A stretch of 64,000 nucleotides of DNA, taken from NCBI GenBank assembly GCA_017463255.1, contig JAFTPP010000030.1:1-64000 (forward strand), written 5' to 3'. Source of the stretch: Lachnospiraceae bacterium (lineage in GTDB: Bacteria; Bacillota; Clostridia; Lachnospirales; Lachnospiraceae). Each line of letters opens with the position of its first letter. The stretch's first letter is position 1. Made by a program: the position numbers and the translations under genes. The notes under the pieces are model-generated. The model saw only the letters and a list, made by a program, of their open reading frames with translations. It had not been told where the DNA came from and did not search any database. This document shows positions 1-11,764 of this stretch, piece after piece.

Positions 1-1
1 A

Positions 2-3747
<3,746 letters not shown>

Positions 3748-3879
3748 TTTTTAGGATAAAAGAATCCAGTTTATAAAAATATAATATTTATTTTATGGAA
3801 AAACCTTTGAATTTTAGAGGAATTCGGAGTTTAATAAACATGTGTTAATTAAGTATAATAAGAAAGGCGTGTAGTAACT

Positions 3880-4266
3880 TTGAAAGAAAGATTCAGACGG
3901 TTTATGACGGGGAGATATGGAGTAGACGGACTGTCCAAATTTATGATGGGAGCAGTTTTTACAGGATTAATCATTTCATTGTTTTGGAACAATTGGGTGT
4001 TAAATCTTATTGTATGGGTGCTTTTAATATGGACCTATTTCAGAATGTTTTCCAGAAATATCCAAAAGCGTTACCAGGAAAATGTTAAGTTCTATAACCT
4101 TAAGAATAAAATATTGGGAAAAACGGGGCGCGCATCTTCAACGGATAAGGCACACAAAGTATTCTTGTGTCCTGACTGTAAACAAAAAATCAGGGTTCCC
4201 AAAGGAAAAGGCAAGATTGCCATAACCTGCCCTAAATGCCGTAAAGAATTTATTAAGAGAACATAA
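3880..4266 (+). CDS. Membrane protein with C-terminal zinc ribbon
   Basis: 128 residues starting at TTG (3880) behind AGAAAGG. The N-terminal half holds a basic patch and a hydrophobic stretch of about 40 residues (25-62), likely two closely spaced membrane segments. The C-terminal half is a soluble zinc ribbon with two CxxC pairs, CPDC and CPKC. It is first in a tight group with the DUF5685 and J-domain genes, so it probably works with them at the membrane. No specific function is recognised. Confidence 0.8.
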   Translation: MKERFRRFMTGRYGVDGLSKFMMGAVFTGLIISLFWNNWVLNLIVWVLLIWTYFRMFSRNIQKRYQENVKFYNLKNKILGKTGRASSTDKAHKVFLCPDCKQKIRVPKGKGKIAITCPKCRKEFIKRT

Positions 4267-4302
4267 GACAAAGAATTATGAGGGAATAATCGGAGAATAT
4301 CA

Positions 4303-5130
4303 GTGTTCGGATATGTAGTAACAAATCAAGAGGAACTTAAAATACGTGAGTACAAAGAATATCGTTCTTTTTACTGTGGATTATGCCATACCTTAAAAGA
4401 GCGTCACGGCATCAAGGGCCAGATGACGCTTAATTATGATATGGTCTTTTTAGCGTTATTACTAACCGGTTTATATGAACCGGAAATGAAAAAAAGTTGT
4501 AAACGATGTATAGTCCATCCCATAGAAAAGCATCCCATAGTAAAAAATGAAATGCTTGATTATGTATCGGATATGAATATTTTGTTATCCTATTATAAAT
4601 TAAAGGATGATTGGAAGGATAATAAGAATGTGATTAAGAATGCCGGGGCATGGATATTAAAAAGAGATTATGATAAAGTATATAAGCAGTATCCAAGGCA
4701 GGCAGCAGCAATCCGTGAATACATGGAAAAACTGGGGGATTGTGAAAAAAGAGTATCTGATAATATAGATGAAGCTGCAGGTCTTACGGGAGATATGATG
4801 GCTGAACTGTTTGTATACAGAGAGGATGAATGGCAGCAGTCCTTACGGAAAATCGGCTTTTATCTTGGCAAGTTTGTATATTTACTGGATGCCTATGATG
4901 ATTTAAAATCAGATATTAAGAAAAATCAATATAATGTATGGAAATCCTATTGTGAGGAACCGGATTTTAGGGATAAGGCTGAAAAAATTCTTACCATGAT
5001 GATGTCTGAGTGTTGCAGGGAGTTTGAAAAACTGCCTATATTGTATGATGTAAATATTTTGCGTAATATCTTATACGCAGGAGTTTTTGTGAAATTTGAT
5101 TCAATGAAGCAGGAGAACACAAATGAGTGA
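4303..5130 (+). CDS. DUF5685 family protein
   Basis: 275 residues from GTG (4303) with GGAG 7 nt upstream. The N-terminus carries [14 protein letters not shown] and later a second Cys pair (KSCKRC), which together are characteristic of DUF5685; a metal or Fe-S site is plausible but not shown. The remainder is predicted largely helical. The 3' end overlaps the J-domain gene by 8 nt, indicating translational coupling. The function of the family is unknown as far as I know. Confidence 0.85.
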   Translation: MFGYVVTNQEELKIREYKEYRSFYCGLCHTLKERHGIKGQMTLNYDMVFLALLLTGLYEPEMKKSCKRCIVHPIEKHPIVKNEMLDYVSDMNILLSYYKLKDDWKDNKNVIKNAGAWILKRDYDKVYKQYPRQAAAIREYMEKLGDCEKRVSDNIDEAAGLTGDMMAELFVYREDEWQQSLRKIGFYLGKFVYLLDAYDDLKSDIKKNQYNVWKSYCEEPDFRDKAEKILTMMMSECCREFEKLPILYDVNILRNILYAGVFVKFDSMKQENTNE

Positions 5131-5806
5131 TCCGTATAAAGTGTTGGGAGTGTCAAGAGATGCTTCCGATGAAGAGATAAAAAAAGCATATCGTAAATTA
5201 AGCCGTATGTATCATCCGGATTCCAATGTGAATAATCCTAATGCGGATAAGGCAGAAGCCAAGTTTAAGGAAGTGCAGGCGGCCTATGACCAGATTCAAA
5301 GAGAGAAGGATGGAATTTATGAGGATTCTGCTTCCGGTGGCTATAGTGGTTATGGCGGTTTCGGAGGCTTTGGAGGCTTTGGCGGTTTTGGCAGTTACGG
5401 AAGCTATGGAGGCTTTGGAGGAAGGACACAGGAGACAGAGTATTCCAATGACATGAAGGCTGCGGTCCATTATATTAAAAACGGATATTACAGAGAAGCG
5501 TTGAATGTGCTTTCGGGAATCTCTAACAGGGATGGTTTTTGGTATTATTGTAGTGCCATAGCCAATGCCGGAGCCGGCAATAATGTGACTGCCTTAGAGC
5601 ATGCAAGAAGAGCAGTTGCCATTGAACCGGATAATCAGCAATATCAGATATTGTTAAGCCGTTTGGAAAATGGAGATGGTTGGTATCGGGATATGAGCGG
5701 TGGTTTTGGACGTGGCTTCGATATGGGCGGAGACTGGTGCTGTAAGATGCTTCTTTGCAATACGGCATTGAATTGCTGCTGTTTCAGATATCCATTTTGC
5801 TGTTAG
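5123..5806 (+). CDS. J-domain (DnaJ-like) co-chaperone with Cys-rich C-terminus
   Basis: 227 residues. Residues 1-65 form a J domain with the HPD motif (MYHPDSN), which stimulates the ATPase of an Hsp70. A glycine/phenylalanine-rich stretch follows (about 73-100), then a TPR-like helical segment (residues 110-180, ADGYxEALxxL style) and a tail ending in clustered cysteines (WCCK, NCCC, FCC). The zinc-finger and client domains of true DnaJ are absent, so this is a specialised J protein, perhaps serving the DUF5685 protein with which it overlaps. Confidence 0.88.
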   Translation: MSDPYKVLGVSRDASDEEIKKAYRKLSRMYHPDSNVNNPNADKAEAKFKEVQAAYDQIQREKDGIYEDSASGGYSGYGGFGGFGGFGGFGSYGSYGGFGGRTQETEYSNDMKAAVHYIKNGYYREALNVLSGISNRDGFWYYCSAIANAGAGNNVTALEHARRAVAIEPDNQQYQILLSRLENGDGWYRDMSGGFGRGFDMGGDWCCKMLLCNTALNCCCFRYPFCC

Positions 5807-5819
5807 TTTTAAACATAAA

Positions 5820-5847
5820 AAGAACCTGTCCGTTTGGACAGGTTCTT
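5820..5847. terminator. Bidirectional terminator between convergent genes
   Basis: Perfect 12-bp stem AAGAACCTGTCC / GGACAGGTTCTT with loop GTTT. It lies between the plus-strand J-domain gene and the minus-strand peptidyl-prolyl isomerase gene and can serve both. Confidence 0.85.
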
Positions 5848-5863
5848 AATGCTTTAGCACAGA

Positions 5864-7063
5864 TTACTGAATGGTAACAACTGTTGAAAGATATGCAACA
5901 ACTGTTTCTTTAATAGCAGCCTGCATTAAATATGGTTTTCCATAAATGTTTTCTGCGTCTGTTCCGTACATTTCCACAACTTCTGCATATGTTTCATCAC
6001 TTACGGTAAGGTTGTATTTATCATACAGATATTCATATGTTATATTGGTGGCTGCGGCAAGCTTAGCCATCTTCTTTAATTCTTTTTCATATTTCTTTTC
6101 AGACATTCCTGTATAGTCTTCGAAGTCATTATATAATTTTGAACCAAGTGCCTGTGAATAGTAATCATTGTAATACTTATAATTAGATTCATCCACATAT
6201 CTCTGGATTGCCATTAATTCTTTTACATAATCATCAGGATATGAACTGATTTCTGCATTGTTAGCAATATAAGAACCAAGGTATTCTTCTAAGTTAGCCT
6301 GATAATTGCTTTCCTTTAAGAAAGTCTTATATTCTTCTGCAGTGCCGGCATCCTCTGATAAATGTTCAGCAACGAAAGCATCATCAAACTCAGGTGTATA
6401 GTAGATACCGTTAACAACTACTTCAAAAGTAGCTTCTTTTCCGGAATAGTCCGGATTGTTAGGGTAATTATCCGGGAAAGTAACATTTACAGTTACTTCA
6501 TCGCCGGGATGTGTACCGATTAACTGTGTTTCGAAATCTCCAATGTACTGACCGGAACCAATGGTAAGTGTTGCACCGTTTCCTTTTGTGTTACCACCTT
6601 CAAAAGCAACACCGTCCATGTAACCTACATAGTCAAGGTTGATTTTGTCACCATCAGCAACAGCAACGGTAGTGTCTTTGTTTAATGCCTGGTTTGATTC
6701 CAATAAGGTTTTAATTTCAGCTTCAACTTCTTCATCAGTAAACTCGATTTCTGATGCAGGAACGACTAAGCTTTCATAGCCCTTATCTTTAGTGAGCTTG
6801 TCTGCATTGATGCCCTCGATTTTACCTTCTTCGGTTAATAAGGCACTGAAATTGTTACTTGGCTCTGTTTTTGTAAGTTTAAAAATAATCTCACTGGCAA
6901 TTGCCCATACCAAAACAACGCATACACATGCAACAACTGCTGTAATGATAATTTTTCTTGATTGATTTTTTCTCTTAAGAGCAGCAGCTTCTTGTTTACG
7001 TTTATTACGTTTTGCTGCACTCTTGCTCATATTTGTGTCATTAGACACATTTGTGTTACTCAT
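5864..7063 (-). CDS. Membrane-anchored FKBP-type peptidyl-prolyl isomerase, trigger-factor-like
   Basis: 399 residues. The start at 7063 is chosen because AGGAGG lies 11 nt upstream; an in-frame extension of 20 residues exists but lacks a ribosome binding site. A very basic N-terminus (KRNKRKQEAAALKRKNQ) precedes one membrane segment at about 37-58. Then come a TDEEVEAEI segment like the pre-PPIase region of trigger factor, an FKBP domain (GDKINLDYVGYMDG to ATFEVVVNGI), and a helical C-terminal region. The ribosome-binding domain of trigger factor is missing. It probably folds proteins on the outer face of the membrane. Confidence 0.85.
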   Translation of the reverse strand: MSNTNVSNDTNMSKSAAKRNKRKQEAAALKRKNQSRKIIITAVVACVCVVLVWAIASEIIFKLTKTEPSNNFSALLTEEGKIEGINADKLTKDKGYESLVVPASEIEFTDEEVEAEIKTLLESNQALNKDTTVAVADGDKINLDYVGYMDGVAFEGGNTKGNGATLTIGSGQYIGDFETQLIGTHPGDEVTVNVTFPDNYPNNPDYSGKEATFEVVVNGIYYTPEFDDAFVAEHLSEDAGTAEEYKTFLKESNYQANLEEYLGSYIANNAEISSYPDDYVKELMAIQRYVDESNYKYYNDYYSQALGSKLYNDFEDYTGMSEKKYEKELKKMAKLAAATNITYEYLYDKYNLTVSDETYAEVVEMYGTDAENIYGKPYLMQAAIKETVVAYLSTVVTIQ

Positions 7064-7166
7064 TTTAGATACATCCTCCTCAATTTGGCATAGAATAAAT
7101 CTATTATACAACATATTTGACAAAATGTGTGAAAAGGTTGTGAAAAAATATTTACTTTTTCTGACA

Positions 7167-7195
7167 TTGACATGTAGGGGAGAAAATGTGATAAT
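7167..7195 (+). promoter_or_regulatory. Sigma-A-type promoter of the lipoprotein gene
   Basis: TTGACA (7167-7172), 17-nt spacer, GATAAT (7190-7195), about 50 nt ahead of the ATG at 7247. Confidence 0.7.
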
Positions 7196-7246
7196 TCTGA
7201 GTGTAAAAAGTTATTAAGTGTTTGGATAGAAATACGGAGATTAATT

Positions 7247-8074
7247 ATGAAAAAAAGATTGATAACAATGCTGTTAGCAGGCCTTTTAGCAGTTACTTGC
7301 AGTGCTTGTTCCGATAAAGAAGAGAAAAAAGATACAACGGTTAGCGATACTACCGATAATGCAGAAGCAGATACCACTTTGCCGGAGGATGAATCCGTCT
7401 ATGATACCGATAATTCTGGTGATGCAGCAGATGATGGTGTGACGGATGAAGGTAATGCCGGAGAGGGTACGGAAGGCGCCGGTGAGAACACAACTGAAGG
7501 AACAGGAGAAGAGTCGGAAGTTTTATGGAATGAACAGGATGTACATACATATTCTTTTGACAATGGATATACTACTAAGTATCCGTATTTGGCAAATCCG
7601 GCTATGGGATACACCATTACTCATTTTGAGAATGCAGATGGTAAAGTAATGGATTTTAGCTATTCGAGCCCTATGGAGCTTGGAATGAGATATCAGATAG
7701 CGGGAAAAACGCTCATGTTAACGGATCCTGAAGCAAAATATGTGTTAGAAGCCTGGACATACGGATATCATGATAATGAATTTGAAGAAGATTTAGAACT
7801 GACTAAAATGGAATGGGTTTCTTTCATTTCCGGTGCGGACGAATACAGTGACGGTGATTACTATGACAGAACTGTAACAGATACCACTATCAGCATTGTA
7901 TTTAAGATTTCATCGGAGTATGATGACGGAAGCGAGTACGAAGGCTACGCCTATTTCATTGTGGACTCAGTGGAAAAGAAATGCTATCAGTTTGAATACA
8001 AGGAAAAGACAGATATCTATGACGATGCAAGAGCATTGGAAGTTATAGACAGTATACAATTTTATAATGAATAG
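7247..8074 (+). CDS. Predicted lipoprotein of unknown function
   Basis: 275 residues. The signal peptide MKKRLITMLLAGLLAV ends at a lipobox-like CSAC, with the lipidated Cys at residue 21. A long Asp/Glu/Thr/Gly-rich low-complexity segment (about 25-90) follows, then a globular domain of roughly 170 residues with many aromatic and acidic residues. No family is recognised. It stands alone with its own promoter. The likely downstream terminator seems to be cut by the accessory island (only a left arm is seen near 8080-8096). Confidence 0.8.
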   Translation: MKKRLITMLLAGLLAVTCSACSDKEEKKDTTVSDTTDNAEADTTLPEDESVYDTDNSGDAADDGVTDEGNAGEGTEGAGENTTEGTGEESEVLWNEQDVHTYSFDNGYTTKYPYLANPAMGYTITHFENADGKVMDFSYSSPMELGMRYQIAGKTLMLTDPEAKYVLEAWTYGYHDNEFEEDLELTKMEWVSFISGADEYSDGDYYDRTVTDTTISIVFKISSEYDDGSEYEGYAYFIVDSVEKKCYQFEYKEKTDIYDDARALEVIDSIQFYNE

Positions 8075-8146
8075 TAAAAAAAGGCTCCTGTTGCAGCAAT
8101 GTCATTTAGTTAAGTTCAAAAGCATTAAGTTAAGGATTTAAGAAAA

Positions 8147-8187
8147 AGTACCGTTCACTTTCTCAAAAGTGAGCGGTACTCTTTTTT
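8147..8187. terminator. Strong hairpin terminator at island edge
   Basis: 14-bp stem AGTACCGTTCACTT (8147-8160) / AAGTGAGCGGTACT (8167-8180), with one G-T pair, six-base loop, and CTTTTTT after it. A-rich sequence on the left lets it also act for the minus-strand kinase-GNAT gene. Confidence 0.85.
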
Positions 8188-8245
8188 ACTGCACTAAATG
8201 TAAAGTGCTTGTACACTCTTCAAATTAGAAGTTGTCGACTTTATA

Positions 8246-9361
8246 TTATTTCAATTCTTTAACATACAATCGGTCCGTTCCATTGCCATAATTATTGATA
8301 TCTTTAATATAACGATATCCGTACTGTTCGTACAAACCAATATGTTCTGACGGAATGTATGTTCTGTCAAATCCGTTTTGTCTTGCATATTCATTTGCAA
8401 AAGCAATCAGTTTTTCACTTATCCTATGTCCACGATAGTCTTCTGTTACAAACACACTTGATATCCATGGATATATATCTGGTAATGGATAATAGTCTGT
8501 CTTCATAATAGAAGCCATTCCTACAATTTGACCATCTACCATAGCCACAAACTCAGTTTCCCAATCAGTAAAGACCCAGTTGCGAATCATCCACAATGTA
8601 TGTTCTTTGACATCTTCCCAAGAGAAGTTCTCAACAAAATCTAATAGTTTATCTACTAATTCTGTATCCTTATCAACTTTTTTGATATCCAGTGAATCGA
8701 TGTTGAAATCTTTTTTTACAAAACCAAAATGTTTTTCTATAACATCTAAAGTATTCTCGATAGTATCGTTATCGGTTCTTTCGATATATCTAAATCCACT
8801 GTTCACAAAATTAGCGCGTTCTTTTTGATTATCGATATTTAATGCTTCAATAACATTTTTCAATAAATCATCACCATCTGGAAAAGATAATATGAACTGA
8901 TACACTTCATCCTTATCCGCTCTATCAAAATAATGTTTTCTTTTCATTTCATCTGGTGCAAAAAGCAAAATCACATGTTCATAATCTGATATTTTCTTCA
9001 AAATATCTATAGGTATGAGTGCATCAACAATTACTTTTTGATTTTTTGATAGTTTAATCAAATCAGTAATAACAAACTCTGCTTCTTCTCTTAGTTCTTG
9101 CCGCATCCAATCAGCATATTTTCTTGGTTCTTGGGCAAAAAAGCCATGCCAATCCTTGCTCCGCTCCGTGCATAAAGCTGGCTGATATTCAGGTCTTGCA
9201 ATTGCTTCATATTCAGCACAGTGGTCTCCTTGACGATATCTGTAAACACCATACTTTTCCTCAATTAGTTTTGCCATAGTGGTTTTTCCACCATATGCAC
9301 CTCCACATATAAAATATACATTTTTCAATTGTTCTTTAATTATGTTATCCGATATTTTCAT
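8246..9361 (-). CDS. Fusion protein: P-loop kinase domain plus GNAT acetyltransferase
   Basis: 371 residues from ATG at 9361, chosen because GGAGG sits 6 nt upstream. Residues 14-190 form a P-loop nucleotide-binding domain with Walker A GGAYGGKT (20-27) and an aspartate at the end of a hydrophobic strand (KVIVDAL). Residues about 225-370 form a GNAT domain; its acetyl-CoA loop is VTEDYRGHRIS, in which the canonical glycines are partly replaced. The substrate is unknown. Kinases and acetyltransferases are the two main antibiotic-modifying enzyme types, and the gene sits behind a macrolide-type attenuation leader, so an antibiotic-resistance role is a reasonable inference. The gene is AT-rich and isolated, opposite in strand to its neighbours, suggesting acquisition by transfer. 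Confidence 0.8.
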   Translation of the reverse strand: MKISDNIIKEQLKNVYFICGGAYGGKTTMAKLIEEKYGVYRYRQGDHCAEYEAIARPEYQPALCTERSKDWHGFFAQEPRKYADWMRQELREEAEFVITDLIKLSKNQKVIVDALIPIDILKKISDYEHVILLFAPDEMKRKHYFDRADKDEVYQFILSFPDGDDLLKNVIEALNIDNQKERANFVNSGFRYIERTDNDTIENTLDVIEKHFGFVKKDFNIDSLDIKKVDKDTELVDKLLDFVENFSWEDVKEHTLWMIRNWVFTDWETEFVAMVDGQIVGMASIMKTDYYPLPDIYPWISSVFVTEDYRGHRISEKLIAFANEYARQNGFDRTYIPSEHIGLYEQYGYRYIKDINNYGNGTDRLYVKELK

Positions 9362-9367
9362 GTTAAT

Positions 9368-9372
9368 CCTCC
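9368..9372 (-). promoter_or_regulatory. Ribosome binding site that sets the kinase-GNAT start
   Basis: GGAGG on the minus strand, 6 nt before the ATG at 9361. It directly follows the T-run of the leader terminator. Confidence 0.85.
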
Positions 9373-9403
9373 AAAAAAATAAAACCACTTATTGCTAAGT
9401 GGT
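9373..9403 (-). terminator. Leader (attenuator) terminator ahead of kinase-GNAT gene
   Basis: On the minus strand ACCACTTA (9403-9396), loop GCAA, TAAGTGGT (9391-9384), followed directly by TTTATTTTTTT (9383-9373). It lies inside the 5' untranslated region, between the leader peptide and the gene, so it would stop transcription unless its left arm is captured by an alternative pairing. Confidence 0.82.
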
Positions 9404-9484
9404 ATACCTCAAAAAGACACACGAAAATAAATCTATATATAATACAGATTACTTACATGCATTGTAATTTCATTGAGATACACC

Positions 9485-9545
9485 TTTTAGCAACAAAAAT
9501 AGACCAAGTCATATACTTAGTTACTCAAAATATTTCTTGCTAAAA
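9485..9545 (-). promoter_or_regulatory. Alternative-pairing element (antiterminator switch)
   Basis: TTTTAGCAA (9545-9537) and TTGCTAAAA (9493-9485) on the minus strand are perfectly complementary over 9 bp. The second strand can instead pair with TTAGCAA (9398-9392), which is the left arm end and loop of the attenuator. The two structures exclude each other. The first begins 7 nt after the leader peptide stop codon, so a stalled ribosome would reach its edge. Confidence 0.75.
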
Positions 9546-9551
9546 TTCTTA

Positions 9552-9581
9552 CTATCGTAATCTCATTGTAATTACTAACAC
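9552..9581 (-). CDS. Nine-residue leader peptide MLVITMRLR (arrest-type)
   Basis: GTG start at 9581 lies 7 nt after AGGAGG (9594-9589); codons read MLVITMRLR then TAG. It contains MRLR, the core that in the ErmDL class of leaders is enough to make the ribosome stall when a macrolide is bound (Leu in the P site, Arg in the A site). The known family knowledge is the arrest motif; its function here is inferred from position ahead of mutually exclusive hairpins and a terminator. A stalled ribosome would have the Leu-8 codon at 9560-9558 in its P site. Confidence 0.75.
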   Translation of the reverse strand: MLVITMRLR

Positions 9582-9588
9582 ACGTAAG

Positions 9589-9594
9589 CCTCCT
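9589..9594 (-). promoter_or_regulatory. Consensus Shine-Dalgarno of the leader peptide
   Basis: AGGAGG on the minus strand, spaced 7 nt from the GTG at 9581. A second GTG two bases earlier would give only a two-codon frame and is spaced at 5 nt. Confidence 0.8.
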
Positions 9595-9620
9595 CCCAAT
9601 AATTCTGATATTTACATAAT

Positions 9621-9649
9621 ATCATACGCTATTCATTACATCAAGACAA
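9621..9649 (-). promoter_or_regulatory. Leader promoter P2
   Basis: TTGTCT (9649-9644), 17-nt spacer, TATGAT (9626-9621). The predicted start near 9614 leaves about 33 nt before the leader peptide. Confidence 0.7.
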
Positions 9650-9685
9650 CTTTTTTATATGAAATTCGAATTCATTCTTCCCTAT

Positions 9686-9714
9686 AGTATACGGTTGCCA
9701 CACGTCTACGTCAA
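9686..9714 (-). promoter_or_regulatory. Upstream promoter P1 of the leader
   Basis: TTGACG (9714-9709), 17-nt spacer, TATACT (9691-9686) on the minus strand, a close sigma-A match. It would add about 65 nt to the leader compared with P2. Confidence 0.7.
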
Positions 9715-9989
9715 TAAATTACCTTCTTTTCAATTTATCAACTAGTCTGTTTAACGTATCAAAATTTCCGTATTAAGTCATAAGAAAGCAATACTTCAAA
9801 ATCTCAACTAGTCACAGTAATGTCTAAAAAATTATTCGATTTCTTTCAAATTACAAATAATTCTCAAATTTAGCATTTTCTCACTTGTCGCTGTAAGGCA
9901 TCAAAAAATTGCCTATTTTTCTAGAAATGCCGATAATAGGAATTTTCCATATGTCTATATCATTCTTAACTTAATACACTTTTCTATAT
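9715..9989. other. AT-rich gene-free stretch
   Basis: About 275 bp with no convincing gene, promoter or RNA. An in-frame stop at 9972-9974 closes the frame of the truncated gene that follows. The sequence is poorer in GC than the flanks and is read as the far end of the accessory island. Confidence 0.5.
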
Positions 9990-10757
9990 GTGCAAATTGT
10001 GAAAGCGTGGGGGGATGAAAAATCAAACCGTTCACTTTTTACTACATTGCAAGGAGCGGTTACGGAAACATTACCAAAGCAGGCAAAAGTATGGGCAAAC
10101 GGACAATCCGGGGACAAGCAATGGTATCGTGTAGAGTATGAAGGTATAACAGGCTATGTTAAAATGGATCACCTTATAACAAGGGATTATGAAATAGACC
10201 AAACATTTCTTTATGGTTACTATGTGCGCGAAGATTTTTATGGAGCAAGTGCGGAAGAAATAAAAAACTATACTTTCACTGATATGAATGTAACATTGTA
10301 TGCCGGGGGAACAAAGAGCTTTTGGAACAGACCTTTTACAGATGAAGAAAGATTCGCTAATGTAGGCTATCAGGTTGGCTGGGCTCAATTAATGTGTCCT
10401 ATGAAGATAACAGGAAAATGTAATGAATGTGATTTTTATCGGGCAGAAATGAACGGAGTTACTGTTTATGTAAGTAGCATTGACAGTTATGTGGGGGATA
10501 AAGCATTTTATGATACAATACCCGAGGCCTCAAAAGGAGACCCCGGATTGGAAATGGGTACGAAAGAATGGCATGACTACTGGGATGGAACCACCATGCT
10601 CGAATATTATTTGATAACCGGACAAATACCGAGTTTAACAGTATATTTGGAAGATGGAGTACACTGGAATTATCATGGTCAGTATCCTCTTACCTATGTG
10701 ATTGGCTCTTATGCAACAATATCGTCAGGCTACGGTCAGGCACAGGGACAGTATTAA
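9990..10757 (+). pseudogene. 5'-truncated SH3-domain protein remnant
   Basis: An open frame of 255 residues whose only start is GTG at 9990, with no ribosome binding site and a stop 15 nt upstream. The product begins in the middle of an SH3-like domain (KVWANGQSGDKQWYRVEYEG to YVKMDHL), with a second SH3-like element near 130-165 (FYRAEMNGVTVYVSS). Such proteins normally carry a signal peptide, which is absent here. I infer that the 5' end was lost when the adjacent AT-rich island arrived. The C-terminal region is unrecognised. The remaining frame is intact, so expression from a cryptic start cannot be excluded. Confidence 0.6.
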
Positions 10758-10780
10758 AATGAGGTAGGATGGTGGCAGCA

Positions 10781-11551
10781 TTAATGAGTTCTTACGCACT
10801 GCCTTCCTTCATGATTCATATAGAAGTTGTCTGTAAGTATCAGTTCAGATAAAGGAACAAAAGAGTATCCTGCATCTTTTAAGGTAATAATCATGGTTTC
10901 CAGAGCTTTAGCAGTATATTTGGCACCATTATGACACAGAATAATGGAACCGTTCCCCAGATTTTTGTGACAACATACGGTATCGACAATGGTATCTGTA
11001 CCATAGTCCTTCCAGTCAAGACTGTCCACGTCCCATTGGACGCTAAAATATCCCTTTGCAGACGCGGTGGAGATTACTTCGTTATCGTAATCTCCGTAGG
11101 GTGGACGGAACAAAAACATTTCATATCCGGTTAATTCTTTTACACGGTTATGTACGGTCATGAGCTCGGACTCAATTTCGGACGCGGATAATTGTGACAT
11201 ATTTTTATGGTTTTCACTGTGGTTTCCAAGGTCGTGTCCGGCGGCAAGAATTGCTTTTACATCATCGGGATAGGATTCTACCCATCCCCCTGTCATAAAA
11301 AAAGTCACCTTGACGTTATGCTTTTCTAAGATGGATAAGATGTCCTGTGTGTCTTCATTTCCCCAAGCGGCGTCAAAGGTTAATGCTATCTTTTTTTCTG
11401 AAGTTTCAACACAGTAAATCGGAAGCTCGCGACCTTTATAGGAAGTACTGGCGGATACTGAATAGCGGGCATCTTTCGTAACTGCCATAAGGATAGTAAG
11501 AACACCTAACAGTGTAACAGCAATAGTAAGAATACGTTCTTTTACTTTCAT
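10781..11551 (-). CDS. Polysaccharide deacetylase (NodB family, PdaB/PgdA-like)
   Basis: 256 residues; the start at 11551 has GGAG 5 nt upstream, whereas longer starts do not. An N-terminal membrane anchor (residues 7-24) is followed by a NodB domain: LTFDAAWG (catalytic Asp60), HSENH with metal-binding His111 and His115, and RPPYGD (149-154). It is expected to remove N-acetyl groups from peptidoglycan or a related polysaccharide outside the cell. TFDAAWG in place of TFDDG is typical of the PdaB-like branch, whose members act in sporulation or envelope modification. It diverges from the Cys-rich surface protein across a 213-bp gap. Confidence 0.88.
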   Translation of the reverse strand: MKVKERILTIAVTLLGVLTILMAVTKDARYSVSASTSYKGRELPIYCVETSEKKIALTFDAAWGNEDTQDILSILEKHNVKVTFFMTGGWVESYPDDVKAILAAGHDLGNHSENHKNMSQLSASEIESELMTVHNRVKELTGYEMFLFRPPYGDYDNEVISTASAKGYFSVQWDVDSLDWKDYGTDTIVDTVCCHKNLGNGSIILCHNGAKYTAKALETMIITLKDAGYSFVPLSELILTDNFYMNHEGRQCVRTH

Positions 11552-11764
11552 TGATTCTCCAAAAGAACATTTGGTATAGTTTATTCTTTCCTGTAAATTT
11601 TTATGCGAATTTAGAAAAGCCCCTTGCTTATTTTCAGAACATTTAGTACAATACAAAAACATCGACTGCTAACGGTGTCACTATTCACAAATCTGAATAT
11701 CTATTGCCGGTATGAGAACGGCGTCTTTTGGTTCAGAGCCTTTATTTCGAAAGGAATAATCATT

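Noticed and set aside
8103-8200. CATTTAGT ... ACTAAATG ends around the 8147-8187 hairpin, MITE-like
   Set aside because: Only 8 bp match, no target-site duplication is seen, and no second copy occurs in this window.
9575-9583. Two-codon frame GTG TGT TAG after AGGAGG
   Set aside because: It overlaps the better spaced GTG at 9581, which gives the arrest-type peptide; two codons cannot form a stalling peptide.
9655-9675. Six-codon frame MNSNFI near promoter P1
   Set aside because: The predicted transcription start is only a few bases before its ATG, so it would lack a ribosome binding site in the RNA.
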